From Cyanobacteria bacterium UBA9579 (GTDB lineage: Bacteria > Cyanobacteriota > Vampirovibrionia > Gastranaerophilales > UBA9579): a stretch of DNA of 13,415 bases. The position numbers were made by a program, and so were the translations under genes. The stretch spans positions 1 through 13,415 of the forward strand of contig DNSU01000106.1 of the NCBI GenBank assembly GCA_003499585.1, read 5' to 3'. Positions 1 to 6,338 of this stretch are shown piece by piece. How positions within the stretch are numbered: position 1 is the first letter of the stretch; each line of letters opens with the position of its first letter. The notes beneath the pieces were generated by a model. It searched no databases. It saw only the letters and a list, made by a program, of their open reading frames with translations, and had not been told where the DNA came from.

Positions 1-8
1 TAGACAAT

Positions 9-218
9 TCAGTACACTTTACTGCGACGTTGTTCATCATTTTGACTAGGATTGTATCTTTCTCCTCCCACATTTGCAGCTTCAATATGACAAATTTGGC
101 CAACAAATTGATTTTTATGATTAATTAGATGATGATTGCAACTTGGAAAAGCACATTGATTCCCTGATCTGGCAAATAATGCTCTTAAAATATCTGTAGT
201 TGGTGCTTTTCGTGTCAT
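9..218 (-). pseudogene. Truncated HNH endonuclease-like gene, N-terminal part only
   Basis: The product starts MTRKAPTTDILRALFARSG and continues with a CAFPSC knuckle, then a GQICHIEAANVGGERYNP stretch. This layout is typical of HNH nucleases in which a Cys-x4-Cys-like start is followed by 'CHIEAA...G.RYNP...ERR'. In intact relatives an 'NLILLC..HH' block follows the 'RRS', and it completes the metal site. Here the frame ends in RRSKVY and a TGA, and the other two frames do not restore that block in the few bases left. The start at 218 is chosen because an AGGAG lies 7 bases upstream (226-230) and family members begin near this Met; an in-frame ATG at 245 lacks such a site. The gene is probably a decayed or interrupted nuclease, but the window edge prevents ruling out a frameshift with the rest outside. 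Confidence 0.55.
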
Positions 219-384
219 ATATGTGCTCCTATCAAGTTTTATCAATACTTTTTGTTAGAAGTCTTATTATTAATATACCACAAAATATTATAGTAGTTTG
301 TAGGGTTTTAACCCACCTTTAAAAATCGGAATTTGTTTTTATTATTGCCTCCCGCAGCGATATTTTTATTTACTAAAACTGTAG

Positions 385-424
385 CCAAATGGCCACTGAA
401 ATTGGGGCCGAATGGCCACTGAAA
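385..424. repeat. Tandem 17-base direct repeat around a TGGCCA palindrome
   Basis: CCAAATGGCCACTGAAA (385-401) recurs as CCGAATGGCCACTGAAA (408-424), one mismatch, at a 23-base period. Each copy contains the self-complementary hexamer TGGCCA. The two could be a paired protein-binding site or the end of a larger dispersed repeat. Nothing next to them indicates a function. Confidence 0.6.
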
Positions 425-455
425 ATTATGCTATACTAATAACAATAGCCCGCAT

Positions 456-578
456 TGTCATCCTGAACTTGTTTCAGGATCTATCCAGAGAACTATTAAT
501 GCTAAAAGCGCAAGCTGGTAAGATGCTGAACATCAACAACTATAGCTTAAAATTGACAACTCATACTTCAGCATGACA
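456..578. repeat. REP/MITE-like palindromic element
   Basis: The element is bounded by TGTCATCCTGAA (456-467) and TTCAGCATGACA (567-578), which are inverted copies of each other with 11 of 12 positions matching. The left end also forms its own perfect 8-bp hairpin, ATCCTGAA (460-467) with TTCAGGAT (473-480) and a five-base loop. 'GTCATCCTGAACTTGTTTC' is a form I recall as a common end of dispersed intergenic repeats in several bacterial groups; that is memory, not a search. No coding potential is seen inside. Confidence 0.6.
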
Positions 579-820
579 GAGCGTGACAAAAAGCCGGTTA
601 TATCTGAACAAAACGCACCTTGAAAAATTCATAATGCCCAAAATTCTTATCACAACTAATTTGTCCAAACAGTGTCCAAATGGCTTCCATTTAAAACCCT
701 TATCAACTGCAAATCTCCGAAATCAAAAAGGTGCAAAACAGGCGCAAAAGGGTTGCAAAAATCGAAAAAATAAAACTCAAAAAGAATCTCTAGTTTGTGC
801 ATAATGGCAATGTTAGATAG

Positions 821-892
821 ATGCCGGATCACCAAGTAGGGTCACATTTGTAAGACTCACAAGCTCGTCAACAAATGCAGTCAGTCCGGCAT
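821..892. repeat. Nested palindromic element, ATGCCGGA arms
   Basis: ATGCCGGA (821-828) pairs perfectly with TCCGGCAT (885-892). Inside it, CATTTGT (845-851) pairs with ACAAATG (871-877). This gives a two-level stem that is GC-richer at its base than the surrounding DNA. It is followed by GACA, as the end of the upstream element also is, which suggests the same class of dispersed repeat with different termini. Confidence 0.5.
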
Positions 893-908
893 GACAATTT
901 ACGATATT

Positions 909-936
909 GAGATTCTTCACTTCATTCAGAATGACA
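909..936. repeat. GAGATTCTTCACTTC-type dispersed repeat end
   Basis: The 28 bases begin GAGATTCTTCACTTCATTC and end in AGAATGACA. ATTCT (912-916) can pair with AGAAT (928-932). I recognise this as close to a short repeat end often seen between genes in unrelated bacteria; this is from memory. It lies 15 bases past the stop of the minus-strand metallopeptidase gene, so its hairpin may help end that transcript. Confidence 0.45.
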
Positions 937-950
937 ATGATCTAAACAGT

Positions 951-1802
951 TTATTTCAAATCTATTCCAGCTAAGATGAACAAATCCTTTAGATTACCGT
1001 AGTATTTTTGATCCATAAGTTCTATGAATCTTGCATAAACTACAGGAGCAATTTCCTGAATCTTAGTATTATCGATAAAAATACCTTCAATAAGTCTGGC
1101 AAATAGTTCTGTAGGCTTTTTATAGTAATTTTCTGCTTTATTTTTTAAACGGTAAAGTCTTTTATATTCACGTTCTCTGCTTTTAAGCTTGATATAAGCT
1201 CTTAGAGATTCGGGGATTTTAGGAAAATCTTCATCCAGAGTTTTAATGCTGTAAAATTCTTCTTTTTTAAAAACAGGTTGGGTAATTCGGACATTATCGT
1301 ATTGCAATAAATACTTTGCAGAGGTTTTATTTTTTTTGAAGTAACTGTTTATTGGGCTAAAAGATTCCGTTCTTTTAAAATCAGGATAGTCTATTTTTAT
1401 TAGAACTTCAAAGTCTTTTATCTCTGTTTTAATCTCTGCTTTTCTTGAATAAAATCTTTCAAACAGTGAATTTTTATCTACAAAATTGGTAACATTCATT
1501 AATTCCTGTTGAAATATATCTACTTCAGAGGTTTTAAAGAGTTTTTCAATTGTGCCGCCTTTATAAAAGCATTCTTTTTCTAAATCATAATGGATCTTAT
1601 GTGCATATTCGTGAGCCAGCACAGTTAATCTTTTTTCTTCGGATACTCTTGTTGAAATATCTATTCTGTTTTTGAAGCACACACCTGAATTTCCACGTGC
1701 TTTTGTGTTTGTTTTGACAGTAATTCCCTGAGCTCTTAAAAATTTAATAAACTTTTGCTCAGTAAATTCTGATTTTGGTGCTTCAAGAAGATTTAGACTC
1801 AC
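951..1802 (-). CDS. HEYAH zinc-metallopeptidase-like protein
   Basis: This 283-residue protein carries LAHEYAHKIH, an HExxH zinc site with His64, Glu65 and His68, preceded by a short N-terminal region that reads like the start of an ImmA/IrrE-type or related zincin fold. A later KPTELFARLIEG segment (229-240) offers Glu232 as a possible third zinc ligand and resembles a helix seen in metallopeptidase-like domains of mobile-element and phage-associated proteins. The middle (110-225) is rich in Lys and Glu and I do not recognise it. There is no signal peptide or membrane segment, so it is probably cytoplasmic. Translation starts at a GTG that overlaps the cutA stop codon (GTGA), implying coupling; an AGGA lies upstream within cutA. 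The substrate is unknown. A regulatory or toxin-linked protease is possible but not shown. Confidence 0.75.
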   Translation of the reverse strand: MSLNLLEAPKSEFTEQKFIKFLRAQGITVKTNTKARGNSGVCFKNRIDISTRVSEEKRLTVLAHEYAHKIHYDLEKECFYKGGTIEKLFKTSEVDIFQQELMNVTNFVDKNSLFERFYSRKAEIKTEIKDFEVLIKIDYPDFKRTESFSPINSYFKKNKTSAKYLLQYDNVRITQPVFKKEEFYSIKTLDEDFPKIPESLRAYIKLKSREREYKRLYRLKNKAENYYKKPTELFARLIEGIFIDNTKIQEIAPVVYARFIELMDQKYYGNLKDLFILAGIDLK

Positions 1803-2128
1803 TTTTTATTTTTTCCTTTAGTCTCTTTCTGTATCCATCTAAGATAAGGTTTATGACCTTCTTTAACAGGCAGCATTATTATTTCAGGAACTTCGTAAGA
1901 ATGCAACTCAAGAACTTTTTTCTTAACAGCTTTAAAAAGAGGTCTTCTGGTTTTTATTACCAGTAAATATTCCTCATCTTCATTTATTTTTTCCTGCCAG
2001 CTGTATACAGAAATTATCTGGGGAATTATGTTTACACAAGCAGCAAGCTTATTTTCCACTAATGAATGGGCTATTTTTTTAGCTTCTTCAAGATTTGAAG
2101 ATGTCACCAGCATTACACCATACTTCAT
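1799..2128 (-). CDS. cutA: Divalent-cation tolerance protein CutA
   Basis: The 109-residue protein matches the CutA1 family along its whole length: VMLVTSSNLEEAKKIAHSL at the N-terminus, then LAACVNIIP (with the family Cys), SVYSWQEKINEDEE, LLVIKT, and HSYEVPEIIMLPV followed by YLRWI near the C-terminus. Family members are small trimeric ferredoxin-like-fold proteins linked to copper tolerance in E. coli, with a still unclear molecular role. The start is an ATG 8 bases after AAGGAG (2137-2142). An ATG four bases earlier runs directly into a stop and is excluded. The gene is first in a two-gene unit with the downstream metallopeptidase (4-base overlap). The basic tail GKNKK is slightly longer than usual. 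Confidence 0.95.
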   Translation of the reverse strand: MKYGVMLVTSSNLEEAKKIAHSLVENKLAACVNIIPQIISVYSWQEKINEDEEYLLVIKTRRPLFKAVKKKVLELHSYEVPEIIMLPVKEGHKPYLRWIQKETKGKNKK

Positions 2129-2398
2129 GTCATGATCTCCTTACCTAATCACCCTGTCTAGTTATGTATTTTAAAATTTACTCCTATGCGAAATTGCTTA
2201 AAGCACTTATAATAATTCTATCGGTTTTCTTAATGAAATTTAAGATTGTTAAATTAAAAAATTAAATGATTTTATAATCAAATTATTTTACAATAAAGAA
2301 TTAAGCAATTTAAATCATGGGCAAACTTTTAATTAGTAGACTAGAATATTATAAAAATCTAATTTAATAAACAAAGACATGGGGACAGCAGATCAAAA
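2129..2398. promoter_or_regulatory. Divergent regulatory region between cutA and bamA
   Basis: These 270 very AT-rich bases must hold promoters for cutA (leftward) and bamA (rightward). On the plus strand TATAAT at 2273-2278 is a good -10, but the nearest TTGTTA (2246-2251) is 21 bases away, too far for a standard spacer. TAGAATATTATAA near 2342 is another option. On the minus strand TAAAAT around 2170 is possible. I cannot choose a start site. No gene or stable hairpin is seen. Confidence 0.35.
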
Positions 2399-4318
2399 AT
2401 GGCAAGAGCAAGTAGTAAAAAAGTTATATTAAGTTTATTCTTAACCCTGTTTGTGTTAAACGCCGGCTCGCTTGCAAGTTTTTCACAGGAGGAAGAAGAG
2501 CCTCAATTTACCCAGGCTAATGAAATTGATGATCAAAAGCTAAACAACTTGCAAGATAGGTCATACGATGAAGGTATCACTGTCAAAGAAATTGAAATTA
2601 AGGGTAATAACCTTGTAAAAACTGAAATTATATTAGACAAATTAGCCATAAAACAGGGCTCCAGATTTGACAGAAACTTAATCCAAAAAGATCTTAAAAC
2701 CATTTATGATATGGGATATTTTACAGAAAGATTAAAAGCTATTCCTGAACCATCATCAACAGGAATTAAACTTAGAATTGAAGTAGAAGAAAATGCCCCT
2801 GTAACAGGATTTAATATTACAGGAAATGAGGTTATTTCTACTGAAGATCTTTCAAACATATTTAACAGCCAGACAGGCTTGCCGCAAAATATTGCTGAAT
2901 TAAATAAAGCCGTAGAAAGTATTGAAAATCTTTATTCGGAAAAAGGCTATATCCTCGCCAGAGTTAAAAGAATCACTGATGACCCTGATGGTATGATTAA
3001 TATTGATATCAATGAAGGTGTTATTGATGATATTAAGCTGTCAGGAAACACTAAAACCAAAGATTTTGTGATTAAAAGAAATATGGTTATGACACCAGGA
3101 ATGGTCTATAACGAAAAATTACTGAAACAGGATTTATCAAGAATTTTTGCTACTCAAGCCTTTTCTGATATTAGAAGGGTGCTCTCGGCATCTCCTGAAG
3201 ATCCTGAAAAATACAGATTAACCGTAGAGGTAGATGAAAAAAGAACCGGATCTATTTCACTTGGTGGCGGTATCGACACTAGAACAGGTTTATTTGGTTC
3301 TCTTGGCTATATGGATAACAATTTTAGAGGTTTAGGCCAGCAATTATCTACCAGCTTTATGGCAGGTAGCGGTATTGTCTTACGGGATCAGGATACTATT
3401 AAGAGAGCTAATCTCCAGTTTGAAGCAAATTTTGTCGAACCAAGGCTTAAACAAACATTAAACTCCCTGGAAGTTTCTGCATTTGGTAGAGAATTTGCAA
3501 GTTATCAAGTTCCACTTGCACTTGAAAGAAGAATCGGCACTGAAATAGAGCTTGCAAGGCCTATAAAAAGAGTTCCTCACCTCGCAGGAAGCGTATCTCT
3601 TGGAGTTGAAAATGTAAATATCCAGGAAGGTGATAGAGGAAGAATAGAAACTGCTTTTACAGAAAGAGGTCTTGATATTGGAAGAAGGGCTGCGCAATTA
3701 AGCGGCGGAACTTTTGTTTCTCTTGGCCCATCTTTGATTTATGATACACGTAACAGCTTTATTAACCCTACAGATGGCTGGTATGCTTCTACATCCTTTA
3801 AAGAATCACTTGCTGTAGGCGGCAATACAGGTTCTTTTGGAAAAGCTACGGCAACTGTTAGAAAGTTTTACCCTGTAGGAGAAAAATCAACATTTACATA
3901 CGGTGGTAAAATTGGTACCCAGGTAATGGGTGATCTTCCTGAATTTGCATCATTTAGATTAGGCGGTGCCACTACAGTAAGAGGATTTAGAGAAGGTGAT
4001 GTTGGTAATGGACGAGGCTTCATGCTAGCTACAGCTGAATTTAGAACCCCAATACCATTTATAGATCAAATAACTGATATTAATTTCTTCAGAGATATGA
4101 GAGCAGCGTTCTTTATGGATGCAGGCAGTGTATTTAGAGAAACCCTTACAAATGAAATATTTAACAGGCCCGGATATGGTATTTCAGTAGGAACAGGTTT
4201 GAGAGTAAATGTTCCCGGTCTTGGGCCAATCAGAGTTGACTACGGTTATCCTCTCACATACGTAGGAGCAGGAAACAAAAAAGGAAGATTTACTTTTGGC
4301 TTTGGGGAAAGATATTAG
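2399..4318 (+). CDS. bamA: Outer-membrane protein assembly factor BamA/Omp85
   Basis: The 639-residue protein has a signal peptide (residues 1-29: Lys-Lys, then a hydrophobic LSLFLTLFVL core, cleavage near SFS-Q), an acidic linker, three POTRA-like repeats at about 56-135, 136-210 and 211-284, and a C-terminal Omp85 beta-barrel (about 285-639). The VRGF motif (527-530), whose Arg lies in the barrel loop conserved in Omp85 proteins, and the late RVDYGYPL segment are clear. Proteobacterial BamA has five POTRA domains; three is the usual count in cyanobacterial Omp85, consistent with a cyanobacterial relative. The role is folding and inserting beta-barrel proteins into the outer membrane. The last residue is Tyr after FGFGER. 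The ribosome site is weak (GGGGA about 13 bases upstream), but the signal peptide supports this ATG. A TamA-like role cannot be fully excluded. It is followed by the Skp-like gene. Confidence 0.93.
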   Translation: MARASSKKVILSLFLTLFVLNAGSLASFSQEEEEPQFTQANEIDDQKLNNLQDRSYDEGITVKEIEIKGNNLVKTEIILDKLAIKQGSRFDRNLIQKDLKTIYDMGYFTERLKAIPEPSSTGIKLRIEVEENAPVTGFNITGNEVISTEDLSNIFNSQTGLPQNIAELNKAVESIENLYSEKGYILARVKRITDDPDGMINIDINEGVIDDIKLSGNTKTKDFVIKRNMVMTPGMVYNEKLLKQDLSRIFATQAFSDIRRVLSASPEDPEKYRLTVEVDEKRTGSISLGGGIDTRTGLFGSLGYMDNNFRGLGQQLSTSFMAGSGIVLRDQDTIKRANLQFEANFVEPRLKQTLNSLEVSAFGREFASYQVPLALERRIGTEIELARPIKRVPHLAGSVSLGVENVNIQEGDRGRIETAFTERGLDIGRRAAQLSGGTFVSLGPSLIYDTRNSFINPTDGWYASTSFKESLAVGGNTGSFGKATATVRKFYPVGEKSTFTYGGKIGTQVMGDLPEFASFRLGGATTVRGFREGDVGNGRGFMLATAEFRTPIPFIDQITDINFFRDMRAAFFMDAGSVFRETLTNEIFNRPGYGISVGTGLRVNVPGLGPIRVDYGYPLTYVGAGNKKGRFTFGFGERY

Positions 4319-4329
4319 AATGCGTTTGC

Positions 4330-4351
4330 TAAAGCCACCTTTTCGGCTTTA
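4330..4351 (+). terminator. Weak hairpin after bamA
   Basis: TAAAGCC (4330-4336) pairs with GGCTTTA (4345-4351) around an eight-base loop, 11 bases past the bamA stop. There is no run of T after it, so it would be at best a partial terminator or a 3'-end stabiliser. Confidence 0.4.
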
Positions 4352-4469
4352 CTATCACACCCGTATCACACAAGCCCGTATTCCTTATAAAAATTCATTT
4401 TTACATCTTTAACCAAACAGGCTCTAAATTATTTTCTGGATTTATGTAGTCTCAGATTATATAATTAAG

Positions 4470-4554
4470 TATAATTCGTATTTTTTTAATTGGCTTATAA
4501 TCATCAAACGTAATAAAAATAAGATTTTTAATACTTTACTAGGTATGAAAGGAG
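4470..4554 (+). promoter_or_regulatory. Candidate promoter and ribosome site for skp/ompH
   Basis: Two TATAAT hexamers occur upstream of the gene (4470-4475 and 4496-4501), neither with a clear TTGACA-like partner. TTGGCT (4490-4495) followed 18 bases later by TAAAAA (4514-4519) is an alternative. AAAGGAGA ending near 4555 is a strong Shine-Dalgarno site, with about 10 bases from AGGAG (4550-4554) to the ATG. The exact start of transcription cannot be chosen by eye. Confidence 0.35.
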
Positions 4555-4564
4555 ATTTATTCAA

Positions 4565-5017
4565 ATGAGAGTTTTCAAACAATTTTTAACTACACTAGCA
4601 GTAGTTAGTGTTATTGGTTTTTCAGGACTGGCTTCCTATGCGGAAGTTGCTGTAGTTGATCTTGATAAAGTTATCAGCAACTACTCAAAAGCTCAGGATG
4701 TTTCAGCAGATTTAAAGGTTAAGGAAGCAGAATTACAAAAATTCCTCGCTGATGCTCAAAAGCAACTAAAAAATGCTACTTCCCCTGTGGACAAAAAGAA
4801 CTTAGAAACCAAATTAACTAATGAGTTTAAAACAAAAGCTGATAGCTTCAGAGAATTACAGATCAAAGAATGGAAAGAAATTGAGGATACCGTCTTTAAT
4901 GCAATAGATAAAGTTTCTAAAGGCAAAAAAGCTGATCTTGTTTTAAACAAAGCAAGCGTTCTTCAAGGTGGCGTAGATATTACTGACCAAGTAATCAATA
5001 TCATTAACAAAAAATAG
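4565..5017 (+). CDS. Periplasmic chaperone Skp/OmpH family
   Basis: The 150-residue protein begins with a signal peptide (RVFKQFLTTLAVVSVIGFSG, cleavage after SYA, residue 26). The mature part starts EVAVVDLDKVISNYSKAQ, the typical first strand and helix of OmpH proteins. It continues with a Lys/Glu/Gln-rich coiled coil (about 45-110) and ends DLVLNKASVLQGGVDITDQV, the usual closing strand and helix. Family members form a trimeric 'jellyfish' that holds unfolded outer-membrane proteins in the periplasm for the Bam machine. The location directly after bamA agrees with that role. Spacing of 246 bases and a strong ribosome site suggest it may also be transcribed separately. Length is normal for the family (about 140-190). 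Confidence 0.92.
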   Translation: MRVFKQFLTTLAVVSVIGFSGLASYAEVAVVDLDKVISNYSKAQDVSADLKVKEAELQKFLADAQKQLKNATSPVDKKNLETKLTNEFKTKADSFRELQIKEWKEIEDTVFNAIDKVSKGKKADLVLNKASVLQGGVDITDQVINIINKK

Positions 5018-5020
5018 GTA

Positions 5021-5122
5021 GCTAAGCTACATTCTTAGATTATTTATCATTCCAATAATACTTCATTTTATTATAGGGTTGGCTAAGCTACATTCTTAGA
5101 TTATCTATCATTCCAATAATAC
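5021..5122. repeat. 41-base direct repeat, two copies at 61-base period
   Basis: The sequence starting GCTAAGCTACATTCTTAG occurs at 5021-5061 and 5082-5122, 41 bases each with a single difference (T5044 versus C5105). A weaker third trace (GCTAAATTATAATTTATC) begins 21 bases after copy two. Each copy can form a CTAAG/CTTAG hairpin and an ATTAT/ATAAT hairpin, and the first copy is preceded by GTA, which adds a GTAGC/GCTAC stem. It begins four bases after the ompH stop, so it would be in the 3' end of that transcript. Confidence 0.85.
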
Positions 5123-5159
5123 AACATTACTTGTAGAGGTATAGCTAAATTATAATTTA

Positions 5160-5191
5160 TCAAAGAGACTCGTTTAAGCGAGTCTCTTTGA
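5160..5191 (+). terminator. 13-bp perfect hairpin after skp/ompH
   Basis: TCAAAGAGACTCG (5160-5172) pairs perfectly with CGAGTCTCTTTGA (5179-5191) around the six-base loop TTTAAG. No T run follows on the plus strand, although the 3' arm itself ends CTCTTTGA. It is the best end point for the ompH transcript and separates it from mtnA. Confidence 0.65.
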
Positions 5192-5217
5192 CTGTTAATC
5201 TGTATTTGTCTTAAAAT
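5188..5217 (+). promoter_or_regulatory. Sigma-70-type promoter of mtnA
   Basis: TTGACT (5188-5193) and TAAAAT (5212-5217) are separated by 18 bases, close to the consensus. The predicted start near 5224 leaves a leader of roughly 37 bases before the ATG at 5261. The -35 box overlaps the last bases of the upstream hairpin's 3' arm. Confidence 0.65.
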
Positions 5218-5244
5218 GAATATATGGACAGCGCAAAAATATAT

Positions 5245-5250
5245 AAAGGA
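5245..5250 (+). promoter_or_regulatory. Ribosome binding site that decides the mtnA start
   Basis: AAAGGA lies 10 bases before the ATG at 5261. The alternative in-frame ATG at 5216 has no such site and falls inside the -10 box of the promoter, so it cannot be on a transcript made from it. Confidence 0.6.
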
Positions 5251-5260
5251 ATCATTTTTT

Positions 5261-6331
5261 ATGGCTATGGATTCAAACGTTAAAACTATTGAATGGAATG
5301 AAGATCATGTTACATTGATTGATCAGACACAATTACCATATAATTTTGAAACTGTTGATATCACAGACTATCAGCAAATGGGCACAGCAATTAAAGATAT
5401 GCTGGTTAGAGGAGCTCCGGCTATTGGCATAGCAGGCGCTTTTGGTATTGCTCTTGGAGCTCAGGAATTATCTCATATTGATAGTAAAAGTGAATTTTTC
5501 AAAAGACTTGAAGAAATTGGTGATTATTTAAAATCCACACGTCCAACAGCAGTAAACCTTATGTGGGCTGTGGATAGACAGCTTAATTTTGCTAAATCAG
5601 TAAACTCAGAGGATGTTTCCTTAATAACAGATGCCTTAATTGAAAACGCAATAAAAATGCACGATGAAGATATAGAAATTAACAAGAAAATTGGTAAACA
5701 TGGAGCAGAATTAGTTCCTGAAGGTGCAACAATTCTTACTCACTGCAATGCCGGTGCTTTAGCCACAGCTGGATATGGCACTGCTCTTGGTGTCATTCGT
5801 GCTGCATATGAAAAAGATCCGACTATTCGTGTTTTTGCAGATGAAACCCGCCCCCGTCAGCAAGGTGCAAAACTTACTGCCTGGGAACTTGTTATGGATA
5901 ACATTCCTGTTACTTTGATTACTGATGGTATGTGCGGTTTCTTTATGTCAAAAGACATGATTGATTTTGTAGTAGTCGGAGCAGACAGAATTGCTGCAAA
6001 TGGTGATACTGCAAATAAAATTGGAACATATACCGTTGCAATAGTAGCAAAAGAACATAATATTCCTTTCTATATCGCAGCACCTCTTTCAACTATCGAT
6101 ACATCAATATCTTCAGGAGAAGAAATTCCTATAGAAGAAAGGGACTGGGAAGAAGTTACCCATATCAACGGTAAAAGAATTTGCCCTGAAGGAGTAGATA
6201 TCATTAATCCAGCCTTTGATGTCACTCCTGCAAAGTATATTTCGGGAATTATTACAGAAGTTGGCGTATTAAGGCCTGATTACAAAGAATCAATCAAAAA
6301 AGCTTTTGATAATGCGGCTGTTAATTATTAA
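5261..6331 (+). CDS. mtnA: S-methyl-5-thioribose-1-phosphate isomerase MtnA
   Basis: This 356-residue protein of the eIF-2B alpha/beta/delta-like family isomerises methylthioribose-1-phosphate to methylthioribulose-1-phosphate in the methionine salvage pathway. Key motifs are LVRGAPAIGIAGA (about 48-60), LTHCNAGALATAGYGTALGV with the catalytic Cys162, FADETRPRQQGAKLTAWEL (192-210), and VVVGADRIAANGDTANKIGTY with catalytic Asp242. Both catalytic residues are present, which favours MtnA over non-isomerase relatives such as translation-initiation-factor subunits. In B. subtilis MtnA I recall these as Cys160 and Asp240; a start at the next Met (5267) would give identical numbering. A longer frame from 5216 exists but is disfavoured by the promoter and ribosome site. 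No other salvage gene is in the window. Ribose-1,5-bisphosphate isomerase is a less likely alternative. Confidence 0.95.
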   Translation: MAMDSNVKTIEWNEDHVTLIDQTQLPYNFETVDITDYQQMGTAIKDMLVRGAPAIGIAGAFGIALGAQELSHIDSKSEFFKRLEEIGDYLKSTRPTAVNLMWAVDRQLNFAKSVNSEDVSLITDALIENAIKMHDEDIEINKKIGKHGAELVPEGATILTHCNAGALATAGYGTALGVIRAAYEKDPTIRVFADETRPRQQGAKLTAWELVMDNIPVTLITDGMCGFFMSKDMIDFVVVGADRIAANGDTANKIGTYTVAIVAKEHNIPFYIAAPLSTIDTSISSGEEIPIEERDWEEVTHINGKRICPEGVDIINPAFDVTPAKYISGIITEVGVLRPDYKESIKKAFDNAAVNY

Positions 6332-6338
6332 TAGTACT

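Larger units (their letters stand above)
246..950. other. Long intergenic region with repeats, no convincing gene
   Basis: About 700 bases separate the HNH remnant from the metallopeptidase gene. I see a 17-base direct repeat (385-424), a small GGGTT/AACCC hairpin (303-314), a TGTCATCCTGAA-bounded palindromic element (456-578), a second nested palindrome (821-892) and a GAGATTCTTCACTTCATTC element (909-936). The middle stretch (590-800) is A-rich, with short repeats such as GTCCAAA twice near 663-680 and three 'gcaaaa' blocks at 732-760. The one plus-strand open frame there starts with GTG inside a repeat, has no ribosome binding site and has low-complexity Lys/Asn/Gln content, so I do not call it a gene. 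Confidence 0.7.

Noticed and set aside
583..804. Plus-strand frame of 73 codons in the long gap
   Set aside because: It starts with GTG inside a repeat end, has no ribosome site and gives a Lys/Asn/Gln-rich product with no recognisable pattern.
246..950. tRNA or other RNA gene in the long gap
   Set aside because: No cloverleaf with T-loop and anticodon arms could be drawn; the stems seen belong to the palindromic repeats.
3458..3697. Minus-strand frame inside bamA
   Set aside because: It lies entirely within the well-supported barrel coding region and has a Ser/Cys-rich shadow composition.
5021..5122. CRISPR-like repeat-spacer pattern
   Set aside because: There are only two full copies with a 20-base gap, no further units and no cas genes.
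5216..5260. Longer mtnA reading from an ATG at 5216
   Set aside because: The ATG falls inside the -10 box, lacks a ribosome site, and adds 15 residues not expected for the family.
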